In this document: positions 17,115 to 25,800 of the stretch, piece after piece | How positions within the stretch are numbered: the stretch's first letter is position 1 | Layout: each line of letters begins with the position of its first letter | From: Verrucomicrobiales bacterium | GTDB lineage: Bacteria; Verrucomicrobiota; Verrucomicrobiia; Limisphaerales; J093 | DNA length: 64,000 bases | Reading direction: 5' to 3' | Assembly (NCBI GenBank): GCA_024233305.1 | Contig: JACKPV010000025.1 | Location: forward strand, 310,001-374,000 | Position numbers and translations under genes: made by a program | The notes under the pieces: model-generated | Database searches by the model: none | The model's input: only the letters and a program-made list of their open reading frames with translations | What the model was told of the DNA's origin: nothing

Positions 17115-18509
17115 ATGAAAACCAAAGACCTCATCCGCCTCGGTGTGCCGTTCGGCGAAGCCCAACGGCGGGCCGTGGATTTCATCAGCCGCTTCCTCCT
17201 CGGCGGCGGCGACAAGACCCGTCTCGAAGCGGAGATCGCCGCCGTCGTGGCCGGCCCCGAACACTTCCTCGACGATCCCCTGCGCGGGGAATTCGCGCGC
17301 GTCCTCACGACCGCCGCCGCGCCGCCGCGCACCGAGCCGGTGCCCTACCGGCAATGGGGCGCGAACCTCGAACCGGAAGCCGTGGGCCAGATGGAAAAGG
17401 CCTGCCTCCTGCCGGTCGCGGTCGCCGGCGCCCTCATGCCCGATGCCCACGTCGGCTACGGGTTGCCCATCGGCGGCGTGCTCGCCACGGACAACGCCGT
17501 CATCCCCTACGCGGTCGGCGTGGACATCGCCTGTCGCATGAAGCTGACGGTGCTCGACCTGCCGGTGCGCGATCTCGACCGCAAGCAGGATCGCCTGCGC
17601 ACGGCCATTGAAGCGGAAAGCCGGTTCGGATTGGGCGCGAAATTCCAGCAGCGCCGCCAGCACGCCGTCATGGACGACGACTGGTCGGTGAGCCGGATCA
17701 CCCGGCAGAACAAGGATCGCGCCTGGGCGCAGCTCGGGACCAGCGGAAGCGGCAACCACTTCGTCGAGTTCGGCCGGTTCACGGTGGAAGACCGCGAACT
17801 GGGTCTCGAACCCGGCGAGTATGTCGCCCTCCTGAGCCACAGCGGAAGCCGCGGGACCGGCGCCGCCGTCTGCGGGCATTACAGCAAGCTGGCCATGAGC
17901 AAACAGCCCGACCTGCCGCAGGAATTCCGCCACCTGGCCTGGCTCCCCCTCGACAGCGAAGATGGCCAGGAATACTGGGCCGCGATGCAACTGATGGGGC
18001 GCTATGCCGCCGCCAACCACGCCCTGATCCACCGCCACATCGCCGCACACCTGGGCGTCGACGTGCGGTTGGACCTCGAAAACCACCACAACTTCGCCTG
18101 GCAGGAAACGCACCGCGTCGACGGCGAGGTTCGCGAGGTCGTCGTCCATCGCAAGGGCGCCACGCCCGCCGGACCGGGCGTCCTCGGGATCATCCCGGGC
18201 TCAATGGCCACCGCCGGCTTCGTCGTCCGCGGCAAAGGACAACCCGAATCGCTCAGCTCGGCCTCGCACGGCGCCGGCCGCGTCATGAGCCGGACGCGCG
18301 CCGAAAAGACACTGCGTTGGGAGGAGGCGAACAAGTTCCTGAAGCAACGCGGGGTCACCCTCATTTCCGCCGGTCTCGACGAAGTGCCGATGGTCTACAA
18401 GGACATCCACGAGGTGATGGCCGCCCAGACGGATCTGGTCGAAGTGCTCGGCCGCTTCGATCCCGTGCTCGTGAAGATGGCCCCGAGCGGGGAACGCCCT
18501 GAGGATTGA
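17115..18509 (+). CDS. rtcB: RNA-splicing/repair ligase RtcB
   Basis: A 464-residue GTP- and Mn-dependent ligase that joins RNA 2',3'-cyclic phosphate (or 3'-phosphate) ends to 5'-OH ends. The metal ligands are present: VGVDIACRMK with Cys140, GSGNHFVEF, LSHSGSRGTG and HHNFAWQE. The guanylylated His is at 385 in SHGAGRVMSR. It is longer than the E. coli protein but within the family range. It follows the Y RNA genes with a 68-base gap and precedes a MazE/MazF pair. No archease gene is visible. The start is ATG at 17115 without a strong ribosome-binding sequence. Confidence 0.96.
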   Translation: MKTKDLIRLGVPFGEAQRRAVDFISRFLLGGGDKTRLEAEIAAVVAGPEHFLDDPLRGEFARVLTTAAAPPRTEPVPYRQWGANLEPEAVGQMEKACLLPVAVAGALMPDAHVGYGLPIGGVLATDNAVIPYAVGVDIACRMKLTVLDLPVRDLDRKQDRLRTAIEAESRFGLGAKFQQRRQHAVMDDDWSVSRITRQNKDRAWAQLGTSGSGNHFVEFGRFTVEDRELGLEPGEYVALLSHSGSRGTGAAVCGHYSKLAMSKQPDLPQEFRHLAWLPLDSEDGQEYWAAMQLMGRYAAANHALIHRHIAAHLGVDVRLDLENHHNFAWQETHRVDGEVREVVVHRKGATPAGPGVLGIIPGSMATAGFVVRGKGQPESLSSASHGAGRVMSRTRAEKTLRWEEANKFLKQRGVTLISAGLDEVPMVYKDIHEVMAAQTDLVEVLGRFDPVLVKMAPSGERPED

Positions 18510-18595
18510 GCCAGCACGGGACGAACGCCGCCGCGGACACCTTGGTCTGAGGATCGGGTTGCATCCTCCTCGCCGTGTAATTACCGTAAGCACGC

Positions 18596-18844
18596 ATGCG
18601 AACATCCGAACTCAGCATCGTTCGAATAGGAAACTCGCGCGGCGTCCGTCTGCCGGCGGAGGTCCTCCGGAGGTATCAAATCGGCGAATCGGTCATCTTG
18701 GAGGAGCGCCCCGACGAAATTGTGCTCCGGCCCAAGCGCGTCGGAAGATTGAGTTGGGAGGAAACCGCCGCCCAAATGGCGGCCGAGAACGAAGACTGGT
18801 CGGCTTGGGAAGGCGCCGTCAGCGATGGGACCGATGAGCTTTAA
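18596..18844 (+). CDS. MazE/AbrB-type antitoxin
   Basis: An 82-residue protein with the swapped-hairpin AbrB fold at the N-terminus (IVRIGNSRGVRLPAEVLRRY, then IGESVILEERPDEIVLRPK). An acidic, Trp-containing tail follows, of the kind that wraps MazF. It is expected to bind its own promoter and neutralise the toxin that overlaps its 3' end. It lies 86 bases after rtcB. That gap shows no strong promoter, so transcription from the sigma-54 promoter is likely, though a weak local promoter cannot be excluded. The start is ATG at 18596. Confidence 0.88.
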   Translation: MRTSELSIVRIGNSRGVRLPAEVLRRYQIGESVILEERPDEIVLRPKRVGRLSWEETAAQMAAENEDWSAWEGAVSDGTDEL

Positions 18845-19163
18845 GCGATACGATGTCTACTGGGTGGATCTCGAACCGGTGTGCGGCAGCGAAATGGCGA
18901 AGACCCGGCCAGCCGTCATCGTCAGCCTGGACGTTCTGAACCAGGCACTGGACACACTGGTCATCTGTCCGCTCTCGACCAAGCTCCATCCCGGCTGGCG
19001 CTCACGGCTGACGGTCCGGGTCGGCGGAAAGACCGGCGAAATCGCCGCCGATCAGATCCGCGTGGTCAGCAAACGACGCCTGACGCGCCGGATTGGCAGT
19101 CTGGCCGCGGATGACGTCGACGCACTCCGCCGACTGCTCAGCGAAATGTATGGGGAAGGTTGA
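18825..19163 (+). CDS. MazF/PemK-family mRNA interferase, inside the rtcB-rtcA operon
   Basis: A 112-residue toxin with the usual elements: RYDVYWVDLEPVCGSE, the catalytic-loop Arg in KTRPAVIVS, the Ser/Thr of CPLSTK, then GEIAADQIRVVSKRRL. It should cleave RNA to leave a 2',3'-cyclic phosphate and a 5'-OH, the exact ends that RtcB joins. Its start overlaps mazE by 20 bases (an in-frame ATG at 18834 would make it 11), and its last 14 bases overlap the start of rtcA. It is therefore locked into the repair operon at both ends. This arrangement is the oddest feature of the locus. Confidence 0.88.
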   Translation: MGPMSFKRYDVYWVDLEPVCGSEMAKTRPAVIVSLDVLNQALDTLVICPLSTKLHPGWRSRLTVRVGGKTGEIAADQIRVVSKRRLTRRIGSLAADDVDALRRLLSEMYGEG

Positions 19164-20178
19164 ACACACCATCGACGGTTCCGCCGGGGAGGGCGGCGGC
19201 CAGATTCTGCGCACCGCCCTCGCGCTTTCGCTCGTTACCGGCGAGGCCTTCCGCATCCGGAACATCCGGGCCGGCCGTCGCAGACCGGGCCTGCTCCGCC
19301 AGCACCTGACCGCCGTGCGGGCGGCAATCGACGTCGGCCAGGCCGCCGCGGACGGCGCTGAAATGGGTTCGACCGAACTGGTCTTCCGACCGACCCGGAT
19401 CCAGCCCGGGGCCCATCGCTTCGCCGTCGGTACGGCGGGCAGTGCGACGCTGGTCCTGCAAACCGTGCTTCCGGCGTTGCTCACGGCCCACGCACCATCG
19501 ACGCTGATTCTCGAAGGAGGCACGCACAATCCGTTCGCCCCGCCCTTCGATTTTCTCGACCGGACGTTCCTGCCGTTGATCAACCGGATGGGACCGACCG
19601 TCTCAGCCACCCTGGAAAGGCACGGGTTCTATCCGGCCGGCGGTGGACGATTCACGGTCGCCATCGAGCCCACCGCCAAGCTGAGCCCGCTGGAGTTGCT
19701 TGATCGCGGCGAGATCGTTCACCGACGGGGCCGGGCGCTGGTCGCCGCCTTGCCGTTGGCCGTCGGGGAACGCGAACTGGACGCCCTGCAAGGCCGCCTG
19801 TCCTGGCCCCGCGAGTGCCTGGCCGTCGAAAACCTCGACGCCCGATGCGGACCGGGCAACGCGCTGCTGGTCGAGGTTGGCTCGGCGGCGATCACCGAGG
19901 TGTTCGCGGGTTTCGGCGAACGCGGGATGCTGGCGGAAACCGTCGCGGAAACCGTGACCAACGAAGTGAAGGCGTATCTCGCCGCGGACGTGCCGGTGGG
20001 CGTCCACCTCGCGGATCAACTGCTGCTCCCGCTGGCCCTGGCAGGCGGCGGCGCCTTCCGCACCATGCCGCTTTCCCGCCACAGCCTCACCAACGTCGAA
20101 GTGCTGCGCGATTGGCTGGATTGCGCCATCCGCCTCGAGAAGGCGGACAACCGCACCGTCGAAGTGACCGTCGGATAA
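19150..20178 (+). CDS. rtcA: RNA 3'-terminal phosphate cyclase
   Basis: A 342-residue enzyme that uses ATP to turn RNA 3'-phosphate into 2',3'-cyclic phosphate. It has the family start IDGSAGEGGGQILRTALALS, the IRAGRRRPGLLRQH and EGGTHNPFAPPFDFL motifs, and HLADQLLLPLALAGGG. The adenylated His is H311 in the SRHSLTN motif, by comparison with E. coli RtcA His309. The start ATG at 19150 lies inside the end of mazF, which suggests translational coupling. It is the last gene of the operon; the next gene converges from the right. Confidence 0.95.
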   Translation: MGKVEHTIDGSAGEGGGQILRTALALSLVTGEAFRIRNIRAGRRRPGLLRQHLTAVRAAIDVGQAAADGAEMGSTELVFRPTRIQPGAHRFAVGTAGSATLVLQTVLPALLTAHAPSTLILEGGTHNPFAPPFDFLDRTFLPLINRMGPTVSATLERHGFYPAGGGRFTVAIEPTAKLSPLELLDRGEIVHRRGRALVAALPLAVGERELDALQGRLSWPRECLAVENLDARCGPGNALLVEVGSAAITEVFAGFGERGMLAETVAETVTNEVKAYLAADVPVGVHLADQLLLPLALAGGGAFRTMPLSRHSLTNVEVLRDWLDCAIRLEKADNRTVEVTVG

Positions 20179-20248
20179 TCCCGGCTGGATGCCGAAAGCA
20201 AACGGTCGCGGCGTCCACAGCCAGACGGGACGTCCTCCGCTCGCAGCT

Positions 20249-20917
20249 TCAAGGAACCAGGAAGCGATTGGTCAGGTTGGGCGCGACCGAGAGCAATGCG
20301 TCCAGCCGCGCGCCCGTCAACTGCTGCGCCGATCCGTCCGAAAACCCGAGGTTCCCGCCCGCTGCATGGCGGTTGGTGAACCAGCCCACGGCCAGGTTCG
20401 TGGCGGGATGCAGCCAGCCCGGTCGAACCGGTCGGGAGTTGGTGCTCAGGTTGCCATCGCCGGCCAGGACCATTTCGGGCAACAACTCGTCCGCCTCCAT
20501 TCCGAGGAAGTAGCTGATGTTCGCCGAGGTCAGCGCATCGAAGCTCGCGGCAGGCCCGCGCGCATCCGCCGGGCAGGTCACCACCTTGGGCGCGGCCAGT
20601 TCGTTGGACAGCAGGCGGAAATGGGCGGCAAGGTCCGCCCCGAACTCCCGGGTTCCGCCTTCGTTCGTCGAAAGGCATTGAGGGAACCGGTCGCTGTTGT
20701 CCGTGGCGAAGAGCCGGAAGGCCAGGCCCGTTTGCTTGAGATTCCGGACGCACTGCAGGCTCTGCGTCGGCGTCCGGGGCCGGGCCACTGAGGCCAGCAG
20801 AAACATGCCCAGCAAGGTGACGAGCACCAAGACCACCAGGGCTTCGACCATCGTGATGGCGCGGCAACCACGGGCACCAGGGGCGGGCCTGCGAGGGCGT
20901 TCGGGCTCGGGATTCAT
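20249..20917 (-). CDS. Prepilin-type protein (pseudopilin-like)
   Basis: A 222-residue protein with a basic leader and then a hydrophobic helix (ITMVEALVVLVLVTLLGMFLLASV) of the type IV pilin class. The cleavage site is non-standard (Ala-Ile-Thr-Met instead of Gly-Phe-Thr-Leu), but the Glu at +5 is kept. The rest has the look of the many verrucomicrobial pseudopilins: CVRNLKQTGLAFRLFATDN near the helix and FSDGSAQQL near the end. Function is unknown; roles in secretion or surface display are typical for the class. It is transcribed alone, divergent from the MamK-like gene. The start is ATG at 20917. Confidence 0.75.
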   Translation of the reverse strand: MNPEPERPRRPAPGARGCRAITMVEALVVLVLVTLLGMFLLASVARPRTPTQSLQCVRNLKQTGLAFRLFATDNSDRFPQCLSTNEGGTREFGADLAAHFRLLSNELAAPKVVTCPADARGPAASFDALTSANISYFLGMEADELLPEMVLAGDGNLSTNSRPVRPGWLHPATNLAVGWFTNRHAAGGNLGFSDGSAQQLTGARLDALLSVAPNLTNRFLVP

Positions 20918-21193
20918 GGGTAACCTCAACCGCCCCACACAGCATCCCTCGTGCCAGGACCGACCGCCTTTGCGATGCACCGGCCAACCGCAACGGCGGC
21001 GGCGCTCCGGAATGACCGTCGGTCCTCGAAGCCAGGTCCCGCCCCTTTCCAACCGGGGGGACGCCCGCCGGCGGCGTCACCTCCGCAGACTTGCAATTGC
21101 GGGGACAGCTCGCAAACTCGGGAAAAGCTGGCGCTCACGACGGTCGGACCGCGGCCGGGAGGGGGCGCTTCAACCTTGGAACTGGAACGATCG

Positions 21194-22393
21194 ATGCGAA
21201 CGACTTTTGTAGCCCCGTTGACTCCCGACACCGCCCGCGAAGGCCAGCGCAAGCCGGCCGCGACGCCCACCGCCTCCGCCTCGTCCGGCGCCCTGGAAAA
21301 CGCCCCGGTGGTGACGCCGAAACCCGTGAAATCGGATGTGGTGCTCGCCGGGCTCGACCTCGGCACCAACAAGACCTGCATCAAGGCCGCCTATGCCGGC
21401 GCCCCGGACCTCCTGGCCAGCGCCGTCATCCCCACCCTCGTCGGCTACACCAAGGAAGGCATCGTCGACAATCTGCTGCCGGGCAATGCCAAACTGCTGT
21501 TCGGCCAGGAAGCAGTGAAAAACCGCCTCTACCTCCGCTGCGTGCCGCCGCTGCTCGACGGCGTCATCGAGGACATGAGCGCCGCCAAGGATTTTCTCCG
21601 CCATGTCCGCAGCCTGGTGAAGGCGGACCCGGGCGTGGAACTCCGGGCGGTCGTCGGGGTGCCCGCCAGCGCGGACCGCACCGCCCGCGAGAAACTGCTC
21701 GTTGCTTTGCAGGGCATCGCGGACAAGGTCGCCCTGATTCCCGAGCCCTTTCTCGCCGCGCTCGGCGTGCGGGACGAATCCCGGATCGGCGACGCGAAAT
21801 ACATCGACCCGGTCCGGAACTCGCTCTTTGTCGACATCGGCGCCGGCACGACGGACGTGTGCCTGGTGCAGGGCTATTTCCCGAGCGCCGATGATCAGGT
21901 CAGTTCGTCGTTCGCCGGCGACCGGGTGGATGCCGTGCTGGCGGACGCGATCCGCAAGCAATACCCCAACATCGAACTGTCCCTGGTCAAGGTACGCGAA
22001 CTCAAGGAGCAGTTTTCCTACGTCGGCGCCAGCGAAGGGCCGGCCAGCGCCAGCGTGATCGTTGGCGGCAAGATGCGACGCATCGAACTGACCGAGATCA
22101 TCGGGAACGCGTGCAGCCAGTTGCTCCAGGAGGTCTTCGAACTGGTCAAGACCGCCATCAGTCGCGCCTCGACCGACAGCGTGGGCGAACTGCTCCAGAA
22201 CATCATCCTGACCGGCGGCGGCAGCCGCGTCCGGAACATCGAAGCGGAACTACAACGCCTGCTCGTCGAGGAAGGCTACGAAAAGCCGCGCGTCCAGAGC
22301 GTCGGCGACAACTACAAGGAATACGTGGCCCGCGGTGGTCTGGCGGCCGCGCGGCAGGCCCGCGACAGCCAGTGGCAACGTCCCGGCGCCTGA
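21194..22393 (+). CDS. MamK-like bacterial actin
   Basis: A 399-residue actin-fold ATPase. Phosphate-1 DLGTN is at residues 55-59, phosphate-2 DIGAGTTD at 214-221 and the adenosine motif TGGGSR at 339-344. Several stretches match the magnetosome filament protein MamK more than MreB, by my recollection of that sequence: VVGVPASA, EPFLAALG, LKEQFSYVGA and LQNIILTGGGSRVRN. Unlike MreB it lacks an obvious membrane helix, but it adds about 48 Pro/Ala/Thr-rich residues at the N-terminus. It should form cytoplasmic filaments that position something. No magnetosome genes are visible here, so cargo is unknown. A small gene follows 130 bases downstream. The ATG at 21194 was chosen because upstream codons look non-coding. 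Confidence 0.8.
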   Translation: MRTTFVAPLTPDTAREGQRKPAATPTASASSGALENAPVVTPKPVKSDVVLAGLDLGTNKTCIKAAYAGAPDLLASAVIPTLVGYTKEGIVDNLLPGNAKLLFGQEAVKNRLYLRCVPPLLDGVIEDMSAAKDFLRHVRSLVKADPGVELRAVVGVPASADRTAREKLLVALQGIADKVALIPEPFLAALGVRDESRIGDAKYIDPVRNSLFVDIGAGTTDVCLVQGYFPSADDQVSSSFAGDRVDAVLADAIRKQYPNIELSLVKVRELKEQFSYVGASEGPASASVIVGGKMRRIELTEIIGNACSQLLQEVFELVKTAISRASTDSVGELLQNIILTGGGSRVRNIEAELQRLLVEEGYEKPRVQSVGDNYKEYVARGGLAAARQARDSQWQRPGA

Positions 22394-22523
22394 CCGCGGC
22401 CGGGAGGACTCCCGATGCCGGACGCTGGCCGACGTGCGCTTGGGTTACCGGACGTGGTCAACGGGAAAGGTGTTCTGCCGCCAACGCCATCCGACACCGT
22501 CCAAGCGTCCACGGAGGAGCAAG

Positions 22524-22925
22524 GTGGTCTGCGTGAATGACGACGGGTTGACCGAGCCAAACGCCGGGGCCTACGTCAAGGAAGAGACCCGTCACGGGCC
22601 GCCGCTGGAATACGTCGCCGAGAAGCTGGCGGGCAGCCTCAAGGCGTTGCACACCCTGCACCTGGCGGCCCGGCGGGACCTGCCCGACGATCTGCCGCCG
22701 CCGCGGGGCCTGGCGAGTTCGGGCATCCCCTACAATCCGAAGACGGGCAGTGTGTTGCTGCCGTGCGAGGCCGCGTTCCGTTACGGGCTGACGAGTTTCC
22801 TCGCACTGAACAACCTGCTCGGTGTGGCCAACGACCCGGAGCTGGGCGAACGCTTGCTCCGATTGAGCCCGCGTGATTTCGACCTGTGGCTGCAACGCGT
22901 GCGCGTCGAAGGCTCGGTGCTTTGA
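22524..22925 (+). CDS. Small conserved-looking protein downstream of mamK-like gene
   Basis: A 133-residue soluble protein I do not recognise. It has an Asp/Asn-rich start, a helical middle (EYVAEKLAGSLKALHTLHLAA), then a Pro-rich linker and a C-terminal part with repeated Leu-rich helices. A strong GGAGG at 22513-22517, six bases before a GTG at 22524, decides the start; the frame is open further upstream but without such a signal. It lies on the same strand just after the MamK-like gene and may be its partner. No membrane segment or catalytic motif is visible. Confidence 0.6.
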   Translation: MVCVNDDGLTEPNAGAYVKEETRHGPPLEYVAEKLAGSLKALHTLHLAARRDLPDDLPPPRGLASSGIPYNPKTGSVLLPCEAAFRYGLTSFLALNNLLGVANDPELGERLLRLSPRDFDLWLQRVRVEGSVL

Positions 22926-23347
22926 GCAGCGAACGGCTTCCCCCGCCCTGATGCGGCCCGCACTCCGCAGACGCCCTCAGGCAGCCGACGGCGTCTATTG
23001 GATCGGAGGATACGTCGGGCATTCGAAGGCCCGCCCGGCCACGGAGCCGCACTTTTCGGAGTGCGCCTTGGCGTTGCCCCGCACATACCGGTCCAGGGCC
23101 AGGGCCAGTTCCCGCGCGTCCCGGCTGTGGTTGACCACGCCCTTGCCGTCCCGGTCCAGGGGGCGACCGCTGTCCAGGAGCAGTTGGACCGCCTGCTGGC
23201 GGAACTCTTCGGTGTAGGCAGGTCTGGTTTTGGGCATGTCAGTCGGTCTTTCTGCGCTGACTGCGCCCTCCCTGTCCACGAAATCGGGGGAGACCCACCC
23301 CCGGCTTCCCCCTTGTCCGCTGCCGGCTTCGGACGAATACTCGCGGC
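22926..23347. other. Intergenic stretch with transposase remnant
   Basis: Apart from a short minus-strand IS3-type transposase-like fragment, nothing recognisable lies between the small gene and the enolase-superfamily gene. Confidence 0.5.
22995..23237 (-). pseudogene. Transposase orfA-like N-terminal remnant
   Basis: The first 25 residues (MPKTRPAYTEEFRQQAVQLL) resemble the helix-turn-helix start of IS3-family orfA transposases. After LLDSGRPL the similarity is lost, and the frame runs on about 50 more residues before a stop. No orfB, inverted repeats or target duplication are visible, so this is at most a decayed fragment. Confidence 0.45.
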
Positions 23348-24757
23348 ATGAGCAAGGCCAGTGACATCCGCGTGCGCGCGGTGCGGCTCTTCTTCCTGCC
23401 GGTCACGACGCGCGTGCCGCTGAAGTTCGGTCCCGAGACGTTGACTTCGGTCACCTGCGCCCGGGCCTGCGTCACCGTCGAGGATCGACAGGGAGGCACC
23501 GCCACCGGTTGGGGCGAAACGCCGTTGAGCGTCCAATGGGTCTGGCCGTCCGCCCTTCCCTACGAGCCGCGGCATCAGTGTCTCAGGAGCTTCTGCCTCG
23601 CCCTCGCCCGGGCCTGGGCGGGATGGTCCGGCAGCGGCCATCCGCTCGAGATCGGCCACGATTTCCAGGAACACGTCCTCCCCCGCCTGCTCCGTGACCT
23701 GAATGCGACCGCCGCCCGCCGCGAACACCCCATGCCCTGGCTCGCCGCGCTCGTTTGTTGCTCGGTCTTCGACCAGGCCGTCCACGACGCCTACGGCAAC
23801 TTGCTGGGCAAACCGGTTTACGCGACCTACAACGCCGATCATCTGAACCGGGATCTGGCGGCGTTTCTCGAACCTGCCGGGGATGCCGCGGTGCAGTTCG
23901 CGGGTCGGTTCCCTGACCACTTCCTCGCCGCGCACCCTGCGCGGCGCCTGCGCGCCTGGCATCTGGTGGGCGGCCTCGATTGTCTCTCCGCCGAGGAAGC
24001 GTCCGGTCCCGTCCCGGATGATGGCCATCCGTTTCTGCTGCCGGACTGGATTCGGACCGACGGTTTGAAGTGCCTCAAGGTGAAACTCCGGGGCAACGAT
24101 CCGACCTGGGATTATCACCGCCTGGTGCGGGTGGGCGACATCGCGCTGACTCACGACGTCGAGTGGCTCAGCGCGGACTTCAACTGCACGGTCACCGAGC
24201 CCGTCTACGTCAACGCGATTCTGGACCGGTTGCGCGACGAACATCCGCGGCATTACGGCATGATCCTCTACGTGGAACAGCCGTTTCCGTATGAACTCGA
24301 CCAGCACCGCATCGACGTCCGGAGCGTGAGCGGACGCAAGCCGTTGTTCCTCGACGAGAGCGCGCACGACTGGCGGTTGATCCGGCTCGGTCGCGAGTTG
24401 GGCTGGTCGGGCGTGGCGTTGAAGACGTGCAAGACGCAGACGGGCGCGATCCTGAGCGCCTGCTGGGCGAAGGCGCACGGCATGACCCTGATGGTGCAGG
24501 ACCTGACCAACCCGATGCTGGCCCAAATCCCCCACCTGCTGCTGGCCGCCCACACCGGCACGATCATGGGCGTCGAGACCAATTGCATGCAGTTCTATCC
24601 GGCGGCTTCCGACGCGGAGGCCCGGGCGCACCCCGGGCTTTACCGGCGACGCGACGGCGTGGTGGATCTTGGCTCGCTGGGCGACACCGGGTTCGGCTAC
24701 CGGATCGAACGCATCGGACGGGAACTCCCCACGCCGGCGGTGGAGTGCGGAGATTGA
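23348..24757 (+). CDS. Enolase-superfamily (mandelate racemase/muconate cycloisomerase-like) enzyme
   Basis: A 469-residue protein with the capping domain at the N-terminus and a TIM barrel. Barrel residues typical of the family are visible in order: a KxK pair in CLKVKLRG, the metal ligand in SADFNCT, Glu in YVEQPFP, then DESAHDW and a Lys in VALKTCKTQTG. Such enzymes abstract a proton next to a carboxylate; the substrate (sugar acid, cycloisomer or dipeptide) cannot be told. It is longer than usual because of an insertion around residues 150-240. It is followed by a converging serine hydrolase gene. Confidence 0.85.
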   Translation: MSKASDIRVRAVRLFFLPVTTRVPLKFGPETLTSVTCARACVTVEDRQGGTATGWGETPLSVQWVWPSALPYEPRHQCLRSFCLALARAWAGWSGSGHPLEIGHDFQEHVLPRLLRDLNATAARREHPMPWLAALVCCSVFDQAVHDAYGNLLGKPVYATYNADHLNRDLAAFLEPAGDAAVQFAGRFPDHFLAAHPARRLRAWHLVGGLDCLSAEEASGPVPDDGHPFLLPDWIRTDGLKCLKVKLRGNDPTWDYHRLVRVGDIALTHDVEWLSADFNCTVTEPVYVNAILDRLRDEHPRHYGMILYVEQPFPYELDQHRIDVRSVSGRKPLFLDESAHDWRLIRLGRELGWSGVALKTCKTQTGAILSACWAKAHGMTLMVQDLTNPMLAQIPHLLLAAHTGTIMGVETNCMQFYPAASDAEARAHPGLYRRRDGVVDLGSLGDTGFGYRIERIGRELPTPAVECGD

Positions 24758-24825
24758 GTTCGGCCCGGTCGATGTCCGAAGCCGGACCGGCAGAAACGAC
24801 GAATGGGGAAGCCGTCCGGGAACGG

Positions 24826-25797
24826 TCAACGGTTCGGCGAAGCGGGCGCTTCGAGCAATTCCCGCGCGAGGGTTTGCAGGATGCCCCGTTCGTAGGCGTG
24901 GTCCACGGTGAACATGACGAGCACCCAACGGCGGCCGTCGGGCAATTCGACATAGACCGCGTCGTGGCGGGTTTCGCTCGTCCAGCCGGCCTTGGACCAG
25001 AGCTTTGCGCCGGGCGGTAGGGCCGGCCCCGTGAAGCGCGCCTGGCCGTCCGGGTCGCCGTCCTCCCCGCCGGAATCCCGTTCCATCAACGCGAGCATTT
25101 CGCGCGAGCGCTCCGGGGTGACCGCCCGCCCGGTGACGATTTCGGCGAGCAACCGCGCGGTGTCGTCGGTGGTGAGCATGTTGCGCGGGCGCGGCAACGT
25201 CCGGATGGCCTGGGATTCGCGGCCGTACGGCCCTTCGCACCAGGGCTTCTTGTTGGCGTTCACGTGCCGGTATCCCAACGACCAGAAGTAACGGTTGACC
25301 TCGTCCCGCCGGTCGAACCAGACGCGCAAATCCGCCTCGGAAAGCTCGGGACCGCTGGTGGTGCCGGTGAGCAGATCGATGACGTAATGCGTGGCCTCGT
25401 TGTAGGAGTGAACGATCATGTCGCTCATCGCACGGCGCAGTTCCGGCGTGTCCTCGAGCCGTCCGTCCTGCATCCATCGATGGGCGGCGACCAGGTAGAA
25501 GAGCTTGATCACGCTGGCCGGATAGATCGAGGCCTCACCGCGGTGGGAGGCCGTCCGGGGTTGCGCCGCGTCCGTCAGATCGATCAGGGTGACCGCCAGC
25601 TGTTCCGCCTTCAGCTCGCGACCGGTGAAGGCTTCCACGGTCCGCGCGACGGCCCGGTCGACGCGCTGCTGCAGAGCCGGTGAGGGTTCCGGGGCGAACC
25701 GGCCGGCTGTTGGCATGCCGGAGCCGCCCTGTGCATTGGTCGCGATTGCCAGCCCGGTCAGCCCCGCCATGAGGATCATCGTTGTGCGCCAGTTCAT
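24826..25797 (-). CDS. Class A beta-lactamase-like serine hydrolase
   Basis: A 323-residue exported protein (signal peptide to about residue 22) with all three penicillin-interacting motifs: SVIK with Ser95 and Lys98, SYN at 131-133 and KAG at 269-271. The architecture is that of the class A beta-lactamase/PBP-like group. The long spacing and the KAG in place of KTG are frequent in verrucomicrobial and planctomycete members that are not proven to confer resistance. It may act on peptidoglycan peptides or beta-lactams in the periplasm. It ends a three-gene leftward run with rsmD (3-bp gap) and the MgtC-like gene. Confidence 0.8.
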   Translation of the reverse strand: MNWRTTMILMAGLTGLAIATNAQGGSGMPTAGRFAPEPSPALQQRVDRAVARTVEAFTGRELKAEQLAVTLIDLTDAAQPRTASHRGEASIYPASVIKLFYLVAAHRWMQDGRLEDTPELRRAMSDMIVHSYNEATHYVIDLLTGTTSGPELSEADLRVWFDRRDEVNRYFWSLGYRHVNANKKPWCEGPYGRESQAIRTLPRPRNMLTTDDTARLLAEIVTGRAVTPERSREMLALMERDSGGEDGDPDGQARFTGPALPPGAKLWSKAGWTSETRHDAVYVELPDGRRWVLVMFTVDHAYERGILQTLARELLEAPASPNR

Positions 25798-25800
25798 GCG

